Source: Candidatus Gastranaerophilales bacterium (GTDB lineage Bacteria; Cyanobacteriota; Vampirovibrionia; Gastranaerophilales; Gastranaerophilaceae). Taken from it: DNA of 61,559 nt. This document shows, piece after piece, positions 10,601 through 18,480 of this stretch (the first letter of the stretch is position 1; the number at the start of each line of letters is the position of its first letter). The notes under the pieces were generated by a model. It did no database searches and had not been told where the DNA came from. It saw only the letters and a program-made list of their open reading frames with translations. Position numbers and translations under genes: made by a program. Location: positions 1-61,559 of the forward strand of contig CALUYY010000011.1 of NCBI GenBank assembly GCA_944325155.1, given 5' to 3'.

Positions 10601-12105
10601 CCGGAGTAACAACGTTTAGTGCTCTTGATGAAGAAGGAAATCCGACCGAAGAAACACATTCTTATGATTCAAAAAATCTTGTAAGTAAATCAAAAAATGC
10701 TGACGGCTCCGTAGAAATTTCAAAATATTCATACGGCGAAAATGAAGAAGGCGAACTTGAAGAATATGCAGATACAATGCAAGTTGCATACGATGATAAT
10801 GATAAAATTTCCAAAGTTACGGTTAAGGATACTAAAGGCACATCAGTTACTATTGATGGAGATGTTCTGAAAGATTTAGACTTAACGCAAACCGAAATTG
10901 ATGAGATTTTTAACGAATTAACGTCGGGTGAAAGTTCTCCAAGATCAATTTTAGAAGATCATCTTACGGCAGAAGCCTTAGGCAGTTTGGAATTATCCGA
11001 AAATAATAACGAAGCCTCAAATGAAGCACTAAATAACTTCTGGGGAACAGACAATAATACGATGAACATTGAAAACTTTGAAGAAGAATTCAACAAACAT
11101 CTTGAAGACGGCACCCTTCACGACTATTTAATAAATAATGTTACATCAGATAATATTATGGATATTGTATCAACTCTTGGTACGGGTGAAGAAGACAGCT
11201 TTGATATAATGAATGCAATCTGGGACGCAACATATATGGACCAGGAAGAAATGGATAAATGTGCGGAACTTCTTTCAAACGTAATATCCGGCGTTGATGT
11301 TGATGAATTAAAAGAAAACGGTCAGTATGAAGCATATGTTAACTTTGTGGCGAATGAAATCAATAATGATTTGGCAAATGACGCAAGCGATGTAAGCATG
11401 ACTTCAAGCTTTGCAAACAATATAATCACAGGTTCGCTTGATGAAAGTACAATTATTGATATTGTATCGGCAGCTTCAGGCAGTGTTTCAAACGGCTGTT
11501 TATCGGATGAAGCAAAAGCGGAAATTGAAAATATAGCAATCAGATATATGGTGTCGGATGAAGTTTCAAATCTTGACGGAACAAATCTTGCTTCAAAAGC
11601 TCAGGATTTGTTGATTGAAAGATTTAAAGACGGTACGGAAGCCGACATCATACAAAGAATAGTCGACAAAGATAATGAAGAATATAATGCGGCACTGGTT
11701 GATTTGGCGCAAAAATATTCCGAACAAAACGATAATGCTTCGCTGATGAGACAAATTGAAAGCGACAGAGACTTGTGTATGGCATACGCTAACAGATTGA
11801 TAAGCCAATTTGCTCCATCAGGCGAAAATAACGATAAACTTGCAAAAATCCTTGCAAATGACCTTTATCAGGCAATGGAAGGAGCAGGTTCAAGAACAAA
11901 TATGCTTGATGCAATACTTGGTAACAAAGATAACGACAGGTCAAGAATTTCAAAAGACTATATTATGTTGATTGAAGATGCATTTAATAATGCAAATTAT
12001 AAAAATACAAAATTATGGCAATATATTGACAGCCAGTGGTCAATAGGCGCCGACAGACAAAAAGAATACAAACAACATCTTGATGAAGATTGGTCAAACG
12101 AATAA
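7657..12105 (+). CDS. Giant acidic repeat protein with a LysM-like segment
   Basis: A 1482-residue, strongly acidic, Asn/Thr/Ser-rich protein with no signal peptide or membrane segment. Residues ~327-355 (MIMQLNPDIYSDINSG, then QQFLMP) look like the second half of a LysM motif. Between ~480 and ~1150 three units of about 230-260 residues recur. Each opens with a YDPETG-type strand (near 491, 718 and 976), continues with YD-like beta repeats, and ends with a VKD..GT strand and a short helical block. The last 350 residues are predicted mostly helical. An AAAGGA site precedes the ATG, and a strong terminator follows. The composition suggests a large secreted or surface protein exported by another route, but function is unknown. 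Confidence 0.6.
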   Translation: MGFGIDDLKNAGVVANAPVQSAPQTQTQKPASTGGSTGTQSTGDDEYVDSTGLQDDTSGPSQAEIEAQQNKEQYEAAAQKLQAAASAFGVKNSTSGEYDDIESQISALSELGNLPGVTPDTTADEAKGVLEEADATIAMEKDQYNNFCQQLSALSDSSLAQDPESFAELLDNFNSSKQEIKDSEGNVNSDLADNVGNYVYLTEAEYTQIQEAVGATMEQTMANSVNQVYESNDYKILTGEVPATEEEKQQARANFEQQKANLSSAGTMFSELGLTLPENCQITEVVDWGSQAKEGDAVANDCMDRIIQNYLSKNNLEGYLTPSEAYDMIMQLNPDIYSDINSGQTIYAGQQFLMPDASAIRGMDGVKEQILTEAINADETLNGQISELGDNADVNYNAKNNQITVVDKETGALTTYDVKFNSDTGAYEVDKDSEATTYDKETVDSSMQNALSKMGITDATAVDGTYSTGSTSGNGNVESVYETEEGDKIKVSYDPETGKTVMNYITSDEKDEDGNYTDLAGDVTFDENENTLTFIQEEDGNSYQFVNYLDDEGNVTKSDKYNTNGTIASTTTYNSDGEEETSEYTYSSNGSLASIKVGDKEYSVEDLQSENEDLTNYQAQDVLKQIANGTSKETALENVQSGKYSTDTEDKGDAADKDTDSDTTGTVNAEASKESIVANLDENAPDDIEFEQQEDGTYTAEYTTNLSDHHGALITKSVVTYDPESGITTIKNYNVSDTEGNEIEEGQEPSSVKEYNENTNTETFTSTLTRQETGKEPETINQKHTIVYSDDSMSKEAATRVYVEEIDEQGNEKLSSVTTKQDGEITGYYAVEYEGDAISEFTVKDANGTQQTFSVADLEGLKDANGNQITSSQIKDIMTDIQNGESPKTAFKNNGGDELLNYIAENNIQLGTKGTRNGTEDMTYAVDEAAALCLPQFADSLELSGNVEEKDGVYVMTYEGSIPVSAEENENVTYQVEYNPETGVTTFSALDEEGNPTEETHSYDSKNLVSKSKNADGSVEISKYSYGENEEGELEEYADTMQVAYDDNDKISKVTVKDTKGTSVTIDGDVLKDLDLTQTEIDEIFNELTSGESSPRSILEDHLTAEALGSLELSENNNEASNEALNNFWGTDNNTMNIENFEEEFNKHLEDGTLHDYLINNVTSDNIMDIVSTLGTGEEDSFDIMNAIWDATYMDQEEMDKCAELLSNVISGVDVDELKENGQYEAYVNFVANEINNDLANDASDVSMTSSFANNIITGSLDESTIIDIVSAASGSVSNGCLSDEAKAEIENIAIRYMVSDEVSNLDGTNLASKAQDLLIERFKDGTEADIIQRIVDKDNEEYNAALVDLAQKYSEQNDNASLMRQIESDRDLCMAYANRLISQFAPSGENNDKLAKILANDLYQAMEGAGSRTNMLDAILGNKDNDRSRISKDYIMLIEDAFNNANYKNTKLWQYIDSQWSIGADRQKEYKQHLDEDWSNE

Positions 12106-12122
12106 AAATAAACAATAATACC

Positions 12123-12160
12123 AATTGCCTCTTTTGTAAATTACAAAAGAGGCAATTTTA
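12123..12160. terminator. Strong intrinsic terminator
   Basis: A perfect 17-bp inverted repeat (AATTGCCTCTTTTGTAA and its complement, centre 12140) followed by TTTTATTTA. It ends the 1482-residue gene. Confidence 0.85.
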
Positions 12161-12232
12161 TTTATAAAAACTTTGTTTAATTTCTTTCCGATATGCTAAA
12201 ATCTTTTATAAAGCAAGGGTATAATAACTTTA

Positions 12233-12577
12233 ATGTTTGATGAAGTTTTTGAAAAATTAAGCAAATCAAAATTCAGAAGCAAATTTAAACTGAAAGAAAA
12301 AGACCTTTTATATATAAAAGAAAAGGGTTTGGATAAAATAAAATCCCATGCAAAAGATTTTATCGAAAAAAGAATTGCGCCAAAATTTATACCCAACGAC
12401 GGAAAACAAACCCCTATGAAGGGACACCCCGTTTTCATCGCACAGCATGCAACCGCCGCTTGCTGCAGAAACTGTATTTTTAAATGGCATAAATTTAAAA
12501 AAGATGTTGAACTAAACGAAAACCAAAAAGAATACCTTGTTTTATTAATAACGGAGTGGATAAAAAGGCAATTGTAA
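12233..12577 (+). CDS. DUF4186 family protein
   Basis: A 114-residue protein matching the DUF4186 pattern: KEKDLLYIKEKGLDKI, IPNDGKQTPMKGHPVFIAQH, an ATAACCRNCIFKWHKF cysteine segment and a terminal EWIKRQ. Family function is unknown; the Cys/His cluster suggests a metal site. TATAAT at 12220-12225 lies seven bases before the ATG and there is no good Shine-Dalgarno, so the mRNA may be leaderless. It is translationally coupled to the next gene through TAATG. Confidence 0.85.
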   Translation: MFDEVFEKLSKSKFRSKFKLKEKDLLYIKEKGLDKIKSHAKDFIEKRIAPKFIPNDGKQTPMKGHPVFIAQHATAACCRNCIFKWHKFKKDVELNENQKEYLVLLITEWIKRQL

Positions 12578-13047
12578 TGGAATTTAAAACAAATGTTATG
12601 AGAATGCTCGACAGAGCAAAAATAAAATATAATTCTTATTCTTACGCAAATACAAATGCAATAAGCGGGCTTGAAGTCGCAAAAGCCTTAAATCAGGATA
12701 AAAACAAAGTTTTTAAAACGCTTGTTACTTCTTCAAAATCGGGGAATCATTATGTTTTTATGATTCCCGTTGAAAAAGAGCTGGATTTAAAAAAGGCGGC
12801 GGAATCCGTTAATGAAAAAGCGGTTAATATGCTAAAACAAAAAGAGCTTTTGCCTCTGACGGGGTATATCCACGGGGGATGTTCTCCCATCGGGATGAAA
12901 AAATTTTTCAAAACAACAATAGATATCTCCGCCAAAAATTTTGATACAATAATTTTTTCTGCGGGCAAAATCGGCTATCAGGTTGAACTTAGCCTTGATG
13001 ATTTATCCAAAATAATAAATTTTCAAATTTTTGATATAACCCTTTAA
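12577..13047 (+). CDS. ybaK: Cys-tRNA(Pro)/Cys-tRNA(Cys) deacylase, YbaK/EbsC type
   Basis: A 156-residue trans-editing hydrolase of the YbaK/ProX superfamily that removes cysteine from mischarged tRNA-Pro. Visible landmarks are the early FKTLV strand with the conserved Lys, the MIPVEKELDLKKAA segment and the GYIHGGCSPIGMKK loop typical of YbaK. The ATG at 12577 overlaps the stop of the DUF4186 gene (TAATG) and has an AAAAGG site nine bases upstream, so it is preferred over the in-frame ATG at 12556. It converges with the sensor gene, the two ends overlapping by four bases. Confidence 0.88.
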   Translation: MEFKTNVMRMLDRAKIKYNSYSYANTNAISGLEVAKALNQDKNKVFKTLVTSSKSGNHYVFMIPVEKELDLKKAAESVNEKAVNMLKQKELLPLTGYIHGGCSPIGMKKFFKTTIDISAKNFDTIIFSAGKIGYQVELSLDDLSKIINFQIFDITL

Positions 13048-13673
13048 TTTTGTCTGTCCAAAAGGTTATTTATTTCTTCATACACATTTTGAAATTCTTT
13101 TGATGATGTTATTTTGGAACACCTTCTTAATTTGTTTCCTTTTTTATAACATTCAAAAACATCTTTGATTTCAAGCATGGGATTAATTATATTTTTTCTG
13201 ACATTTCTTATGATTAAAATTCCCGTTATCCAGATTGCAAGAGTCATAAAAACAATTACCCACGAACCGACAGAGCTTAATTTTTTAGCTTCAAGCGCAG
13301 CGTTTTTCATTGCAATTCTGTTTATTTTTGATAATTCAATAATTCCTTCAACCGTTTTTTCTTCTTTTAAATTATCCCCTTCAAAAGCCTTTTTATAGTT
13401 ATTTTCAATCTGCTTGACAGCTTCTTTTTCGCCGATTTCGGTTATGTTTTCTTTTGCAAGAAAAAGAGCATTTTCAAAAGTTTTTTTATTTTTTTCGATT
13501 GCAATCGATGAGAGCATCTTTTCCGCCACAAATAAAGATCTTGTATTGTGGCGGTTAATTTGCTCAATTGAAGGCGCAAGCCTTGAAAAACCCCTGATAC
13601 CCGCAAGCGCAAGGAAGGTTGTTAAAACTAAAAGCAAAAGAAAAGATAAATAAATCGATTTTGAAAATTTCAT
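13044..13673 (-). CDS. Membrane sensor with four-helix-bundle and HAMP-like domain, no output domain
   Basis: A 209-residue protein: N-terminal membrane helix (residues ~8-26), an extracytoplasmic helical bundle of ~105 residues like those of methyl-accepting proteins, a second membrane helix (~136-156) and a HAMP-like stretch (NPMLEIKDVFECYKKGN) followed by one helix. No kinase, methyl-accepting or cyclase domain follows, so it is a sensor without an obvious output. It is the third gene of the ktrB-ktrA operon: its ATG overlaps the ktrA stop by one base (TAATG) and has a GAGGAG site. This suggests a role in potassium or osmotic sensing, which is inference. Confidence 0.65.
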   Translation of the reverse strand: MKFSKSIYLSFLLLLVLTTFLALAGIRGFSRLAPSIEQINRHNTRSLFVAEKMLSSIAIEKNKKTFENALFLAKENITEIGEKEAVKQIENNYKKAFEGDNLKEEKTVEGIIELSKINRIAMKNAALEAKKLSSVGSWVIVFMTLAIWITGILIIRNVRKNIINPMLEIKDVFECYKKGNKLRRCSKITSSKEFQNVYEEINNLLDRQN

Positions 13674-14320
13674 TATTTATTCTCCTCAATCATTTTTATA
13701 ATTGCATCCTCATTGCACACAAGAAGCAATTTATCTTCTTTTAAAAGTTTTTGATTGGGAAAGGGTCTTGAGAGAGAATTACCCTTTTTGACCGCCGCAA
13801 CGATAATGCCGTATTTATTGGGGAGCATTAATTCTATCAGGGTTTTTCCTATCATAAACGGCTGAACGTTAATTTCAAGAAGCTGGATGTCATTTGAAGC
13901 TTCATCTGCTATAACGTTTTGGAACATAATTTTATATGCAAATTTTTTTCCGTATTCAAGGTCGGGGTTAATAACGGTTTTGGCACCGACCGCTTTTAAA
14001 ATTCTTTCATGGATTTTATCGGTTGCTCTTGCAACAATATTTTCGCACCCCAGTTGTCTTAACAATGCCGTTGTTAAAATTGAAGCTTCTCTTGCACCGA
14101 TTGCACAAATTACAACATCTCTTTCCTTGGGGCATAATTTTGAAATTGAAACTTCATCGGTCGCATCAAGACAAATGGCATCATCAAGAAAGTTTGAAGC
14201 TTCATCCACAAGTTCTTTGTTAATGTCTGTTGCAATGACCTCTGCTCCTTTTTGGGACAATGTTTTTGCCAAAGACATTCCAAACTGCCCTAAACCTATT
14301 ATTAATACTTGTATAGACAT
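13673..14320 (-). CDS. ktrA: KtrA/TrkA-type potassium channel regulatory (RCK) subunit
   Basis: A 215-residue cytoplasmic gating subunit with an RCK_N Rossmann domain (GLGQFG at residues 9-14, acidic Asp32 at the end of strand 2) and an RCK_C domain from about residue 140. It forms a ring that binds nucleotide and opens the membrane subunit KtrB, whose gene lies 20 bases upstream. An AAGGAG site precedes the ATG at some distance. Length and single-RCK layout fit KtrA rather than the two-domain TrkA. Confidence 0.93.
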   Translation of the reverse strand: MSIQVLIIGLGQFGMSLAKTLSQKGAEVIATDINKELVDEASNFLDDAICLDATDEVSISKLCPKERDVVICAIGAREASILTTALLRQLGCENIVARATDKIHERILKAVGAKTVINPDLEYGKKFAYKIMFQNVIADEASNDIQLLEINVQPFMIGKTLIELMLPNKYGIIVAAVKKGNSLSRPFPNQKLLKEDKLLLVCNEDAIIKMIEENK

Positions 14321-14340
14321 ATTTTTTTAAATCTCCTTTT

Positions 14341-15684
14341 TTAAGTTAAAGATATTTTGGCATCGGGATAAACCAATTTGTTTTGATAGTTTTTGCCGTT
14401 TAAATAACAAATTAAAGTTGCGGGCATGGTTCTTCCCAAAAACATGCCGATAATTATAATTGTTTTTCCGACTTCATCAAGCTCGCTTGTTATACCCATT
14501 GAAAGCCCGACCGTGCCTAAAGCAGACACCGCTTCAAAAATAAGCTCTTTATCCCCCGATGTTTGTGTTGTTAAAAGCATTAAAATTAAAAGAATTAAAA
14601 CCGAAAAATATACACAAATAAGGGTTATTGCGTTTTGAATCGTTTTCGGTTTTATTCTTCTGTTTCTTATAATGTTTTTTCTTCCCAAAAACGAATTATA
14701 AGCGCATAATAACAAAACGGTGAAAGTTGTTGTTTTAATTCCGCCTGCGGTGCCCCCGGGGGAACCGCCCACTATCATTAAAAATATCATTAAGATATAG
14801 GTGCCGGTGTTTATTTTTGATAAATCAACACTGTTAAAGCCGGCCGTTCTTGCACTTGCAGATTGAAACCACGAATTGTTAAATTTTTCAATTATGTTCA
14901 TATTGCCTAAAATGCCGTGGTATTCGGAAATCATAAAAAACAAACTTCCCAAAACCAAAAGCGAAACCGTTGCCCATAAAACAATAACCCCGACGGGCGG
15001 AAGTTTTTTCTTTTTAAAAACGTTATAAATCATAACGGACAACATAGGAGATAAACCTCCCAAAATAATAAGAAAAGAAATTGTATATAAAACAATTCCA
15101 AAATCGTTATAATCAATTAAATTATTTGAATTTAAGAAAAACCCGGCATTACAAAAAGCGGAAATTGCGCTGAAAAACCCTAAAGATAAAGCTTCAAAAA
15201 TGTTTTTTCCTTCCGTTAAAAAACATATAGAAAGAATAACGGCGCCGATAAATTCAAGAAGAAAAGTGTATTTAAAAATTAAAATAATAGATTCTTTGAT
15301 TTCTTCTTTGCTTTCTGCGTCAAATATGTTTCTTGCCGTTTTTTCATGAGATAAAGACATTCTTTTTCCAAGCAATATAAAAACAATTGAAGATATGCTC
15401 ATAATCCCCAATCCGCCCGTTTGAACCAAAACAAGAAGGATAAATTGCCCGAAACCGTTCAGGGATTTTGTAATGTCAAAAACGCTCAACCCCGTTACGC
15501 AAACAGCGCTTGTTGAGGTAAAAAGAGCATCGATAAAATTAATATCCCCCTTATGGGAAAAAGGCATAAATAACAAAATTGCACCTAAAAAGCAGAGTGC
15601 AAAAAATGTCAGCGGCAGAATTTTTTCCGGAGACTTAATTAAAAAATCGAATTTATAATTTTTTAAACTCTGAATTAAATTCAT
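14341..15684 (-). CDS. ktrB: KtrB/TrkH-type potassium uptake membrane subunit
   Basis: A 447-residue potassium translocator with four membrane-pore-membrane repeats. The four selectivity-filter glycine segments are readable in order: VCVTGLS, CNAGFF, SARTAGFN and GTVGLSMG. The PGGTAGGIKTTT segment in the third repeat matches the intramembrane gate of the family. It is the first gene of a three-gene operon with ktrA and the sensor-like gene. Confidence 0.95.
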   Translation of the reverse strand: MNLIQSLKNYKFDFLIKSPEKILPLTFFALCFLGAILLFMPFSHKGDINFIDALFTSTSAVCVTGLSVFDITKSLNGFGQFILLVLVQTGGLGIMSISSIVFILLGKRMSLSHEKTARNIFDAESKEEIKESIILIFKYTFLLEFIGAVILSICFLTEGKNIFEALSLGFFSAISAFCNAGFFLNSNNLIDYNDFGIVLYTISFLIILGGLSPMLSVMIYNVFKKKKLPPVGVIVLWATVSLLVLGSLFFMISEYHGILGNMNIIEKFNNSWFQSASARTAGFNSVDLSKINTGTYILMIFLMIVGGSPGGTAGGIKTTTFTVLLLCAYNSFLGRKNIIRNRRIKPKTIQNAITLICVYFSVLILLILMLLTTQTSGDKELIFEAVSALGTVGLSMGITSELDEVGKTIIIIGMFLGRTMPATLICYLNGKNYQNKLVYPDAKISLT

Positions 15685-15798
15685 AAGATTTTATAATTAA
15701 AAGATTTTTCTATTATTAAAAACAAAATATGGAAAAATTCCAACAAAGCGCCTTTTTTCTGTAACAATTTGTGAAACGGCTCGTTTAATTTATGCGTT

Positions 15799-15987
15799 TT
15801 ATCCGGCAAGCTTTAAGCCCGCCGTACCAAGGATTATAAAAAGAATTGATACAATCTTTAGAATATTAATTGATTCATTAAAGAAAAATATGCCGACAAT
15901 ACTTACAAATAATATCCCAAGAGCGCACCAGACCGCATAGGCAAAGCTCATCTCCATTGTTTTCAGAACAAATGATAAAATATACAA
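15799..15987 (-). pseudogene. C-terminal fragment of an SMR-family multidrug transporter
   Basis: 62 residues covering the last two to three membrane helices of an EmrE/SugE-type protein: AYAVWCALG, then FFFNESINILKI and a GTAGLKL end. Complete SMR proteins have ~105-110 residues and four helices with an essential Glu in the first; that half is absent and the sequence upstream (15988 on) does not encode it. The break coincides with the start of the hipBA island, so the gene was probably truncated by insertion or deletion there. Confidence 0.75.
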
Positions 15988-16110
15988 AATATTTAAATTT
16001 TGTAAAAAAATGTTCCCGTGCGCAAAGTTAAGATAAGGTAAGCTTTATTGAAATAAACTATCATTATAAGATTCAAAACACAAGAAAATGAGATTGATTT
16101 AAAAAAGCCC

Positions 16111-16229
16111 AAATTTACCGCACGGTAAATTTTATAGTAAAAATTGTTTCTGAGTACGTGATTTTTACAGTTCGGTAAAAAAGTTGATTTTTTGATAAAA
16201 ATATAGTAAAATTTTACCGATAGGTAAAA
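16111..16229. promoter_or_regulatory. Three palindromic operators upstream of hipBA
   Basis: Three copies of a TTTACCG-N2-CGGTAAA palindrome: 16111-16132 (perfect 10-bp arms), 16162-16181 (one mismatch pair) and 16212-16229. Their centres are 50 and 49 bases apart, close to five helical turns. The third overlaps the AGG Shine-Dalgarno of hipB. HipB-type antitoxins autorepress through such repeated operators, so these are very likely its binding sites. A TATAGT box occurs at 16202-16207. Confidence 0.8.
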
Positions 16230-16230
16230 A

Positions 16231-16470
16231 ATGAATATAACAGATACTAAAAAATTAGGAACTTATATTAAAAATGCCCGTAAGGAACAACATCTTACAC
16301 AAGCGGATTTGGCGATTGCTGCTAATGTCGGGGTAAGGTTTCTTGTTGACCTGGAAAACGGGAAAGAAACTGCTCAAATTGGGAAAGCCATAAGTGTTTG
16401 TCGTGCACTGGGGATTACAATAGATGTAAAATCTCCTTATGAAAAAATTTATGAGGTAGATTTTGAGTAA
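16231..16470 (+). CDS. hipB: HipB-type antitoxin, XRE/Cro helix-turn-helix
   Basis: A 79-residue protein with a helix-turn-helix: LGTYIKNARKEQHLTQADLA, recognition helix around NVGVRFLVDLENGK, then the LGITIDV strand typical of HipB-like proteins paired with HipA. It should bind HipA and repress the operon at the three upstream palindromes. It overlaps hipA by eight bases. Confidence 0.9.
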   Translation: MNITDTKKLGTYIKNARKEQHLTQADLAIAANVGVRFLVDLENGKETAQIGKAISVCRALGITIDVKSPYEKIYEVDFE

Positions 16471-17701
16471 TTCTTTAAATGTATTTTTGAACGATAAACA
16501 TATCGGAATATTAGAAAAAGACGGGAGTGGCGGTGTAAATTTCCAATATTCGAACGATGCAAATAGAATCTTATCTTTGAGTTTGCCAATTCAAAAAGAA
16601 CCTTTTGAAAACAAACAATGCAGAGGCTTTTTTAATGGATTATTACCTGAAAGCGAACATACAAGAATTGCTATTGGGAAAAAATACGGAATTAATCCTA
16701 AAAATGATTTTTCTATATTGCAAGCAATAGGTTATGATTGTGCAGGTGCTGTTTCTTTCTTTGATAGTGATGATGAACAAATACCTTCAAAATACTTGCA
16801 AGAGACCTATGAATTTGATTATACGCCATTGTCAGAAAATGCACTTGAAAAATTTATAAATGAACTGCCTCAAAAACCATTAGCAACAGGAATTGAGAAT
16901 ATGCGATTATCTTTAGCCGGTGCGCAGGATAAAACCTCTGTAATAGTTGTTGATGGGCAAATAGGAATTCCCAAAAATAACGTACCGACAAGCCATATTT
17001 TGAAACCTGCAATAAACGGATTTAATGAAACAATTGAAAATGAATTTATATGTATAAAATCAGCTGAAAAGTTAGGAATAAAAGTTCCTGCTATCAAAAT
17101 CGGTTATGCTAATAAAACAAAATATTTTTTAATTCAAAGATACGATAGAGAAGTAATTGATAATAAAATAAAAAGAATCCATCAAGAAGATTTTTGTCAG
17201 GCCTCCAACATTCCAAGCGCATACAAATATCAATCTGAAGGCGGTGTTGATTTTATAAGATGTTTTAAAATTTTAAGAGCGACCTCTCAACCTGCCGTCG
17301 CAATTAATCAGTTTATTCAATTAATGATTTTTAATTACTTGATAGGAAATAATGATGCCCATGGCAAAAATTTTTCTATACTGCATTATGACAATGGAGA
17401 AATAAAATTTGCACCTGCATACGATATTTTATGCTCCCAAGTTTATCTTGAATTATCAAATAAAATGGCAATGAAAATCGGCGGACATTATAAACATGAT
17501 GAGATTTTATTAAGGCATTTTGAAAAATTAGCAAATGAAAATGATATCAGTTTTACTCAGTTAAAAAAAGTTATAAAAAATCAGTGCGAAACCCTCCCAG
17601 ATATTGTCAATAATGTTATAAACAATTTTGAAAACAAAATCGGAAAAGATATTTTATTGGTAGTACAAAAAAATTGCACTAAATTATTAAAAGAATTTTA
17701 A
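16463..17701 (+). CDS. hipA: HipA-family serine/threonine kinase toxin
   Basis: A 412-residue HipA-like kinase. E. coli HipA phosphorylates glutamyl-tRNA synthetase and induces dormancy. The N-terminal ~100 residues form the HipA N1 domain (NVFLNDKHIGIL, GFFNGLLPES). The kinase part has LAGAQDKTS near 150, HILKP, FLIQRYDRE, catalytic IGNNDAHGKNF near 291-304 and the metal-binding PAYDILC near 317-323. Catalytic Asp and Asn are present, so it looks active. The start is a TTG at 16463 preceded by GAGGT and overlapping hipB. A terminator follows at 17708. Confidence 0.93.
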   Translation: MSNSLNVFLNDKHIGILEKDGSGGVNFQYSNDANRILSLSLPIQKEPFENKQCRGFFNGLLPESEHTRIAIGKKYGINPKNDFSILQAIGYDCAGAVSFFDSDDEQIPSKYLQETYEFDYTPLSENALEKFINELPQKPLATGIENMRLSLAGAQDKTSVIVVDGQIGIPKNNVPTSHILKPAINGFNETIENEFICIKSAEKLGIKVPAIKIGYANKTKYFLIQRYDREVIDNKIKRIHQEDFCQASNIPSAYKYQSEGGVDFIRCFKILRATSQPAVAINQFIQLMIFNYLIGNNDAHGKNFSILHYDNGEIKFAPAYDILCSQVYLELSNKMAMKIGGHYKHDEILLRHFEKLANENDISFTQLKKVIKNQCETLPDIVNNVINNFENKIGKDILLVVQKNCTKLLKEF

Positions 17702-17707
17702 TTTACC

Positions 17708-17742
17708 AAAATACAACAAAATGAAGTTGTGTTGTATTTTTT
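17708..17742 (+). terminator. Terminator of hipBA
   Basis: An 11-bp perfect stem (AAAATACAACA / TGTTGTATTTT) with an 11-nt loop, ending in TTTTTT seven bases after the hipA stop. Confidence 0.75.
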
Positions 17743-17782
17743 GAATTCGGGAGCCAAATTTTCTAAACCCCGCTTGAATGCC

Positions 17783-17811
17783 GTTTAAACATTGTTTAAA
17801 TAGCGTTTAAA
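17783..17811 (+). repeat. Three GTTTAAA repeats at 11-bp spacing
   Basis: GTTTAAA occurs at 17783, 17794 and 17805, one helical turn apart, about 70 bases before the integrase start. They could be arm-type sites for the recombinase or a regulator binding face; nothing in the sequence decides this. Confidence 0.5.
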
Positions 17812-17880
17812 TTTTGTGTCATTCGACTTTACTTTTTATAGGAAAGAATCAATCATTGTCCGTGATTAAGCGAGTTTAAA

Positions 17881-18421
17881 ATGAATGTAGTACAACCTAT
17901 AAAAAAGCTAGAAGATATTCAAAAGATTAAAAAATATTTGGCAAAAAAGCCTAGAGATTCACTGCTTTTTAGTTTCGGGATAAATACGGGACTAAGAATA
18001 TCAGATATATTATCGCTTGATGTTAGGGATGTAAAAGGCAAGGATTATATCGAAATTAGAGAGAAAAAGACGAATAAGTATAAGAAATTCCCGCTTAATA
18101 GGTTTTTGAAGGAGGAGATTGATTTATTTATAGAAGGCTTGCCAAGTGAGCAACCGCTTTTTTATACTCAAAAACATTGCAGGCTTGATAGAGCACAGGC
18201 GTATAGAATTTTGAATAATGCAGCACAAGCCGTTGGGGTAAAGGAAAGAATCGGAACACATACACTGAGAAAGACATTTGGGTATCATCATTATAAAAAA
18301 TATAATGATATAGTACTTCTTATAAAAAATCTTTAACCATTCTTCACCATCAGTAACACTTCGCTACATTGGCATTGAACAAGACACAATCGACGAAAGT
18401 TACATGAATTTTTATTTATAA
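17881..18421 (+). pseudogene. Tyrosine recombinase/integrase catalytic domain, frameshifted
   Basis: The first frame gives 151 residues: catalytic Arg in GLRISDILSL, the beta-hairpin Lys (EKKTNKYKK) and HTLRKTFGYH with His and Arg. It then stops at 18334-18336. In another frame the text continues at once with IFNHSSPSVTLRYIGI, supplying the missing second His and nucleophile Tyr, to a stop at 18419-18421. One extra A in a run of six A at 18324-18329 explains the shift. There is no N-terminal arm-binding domain, so it is a minimal or already truncated integrase. It marks the island as formerly mobile. A base-calling error in the A run is the alternative. Confidence 0.85.
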
Positions 18422-18480
18422 AAGTATGCCTAATTTTTTGCACGATATGAGATTTGTATTCTGCTTGATAATTATTGTAT

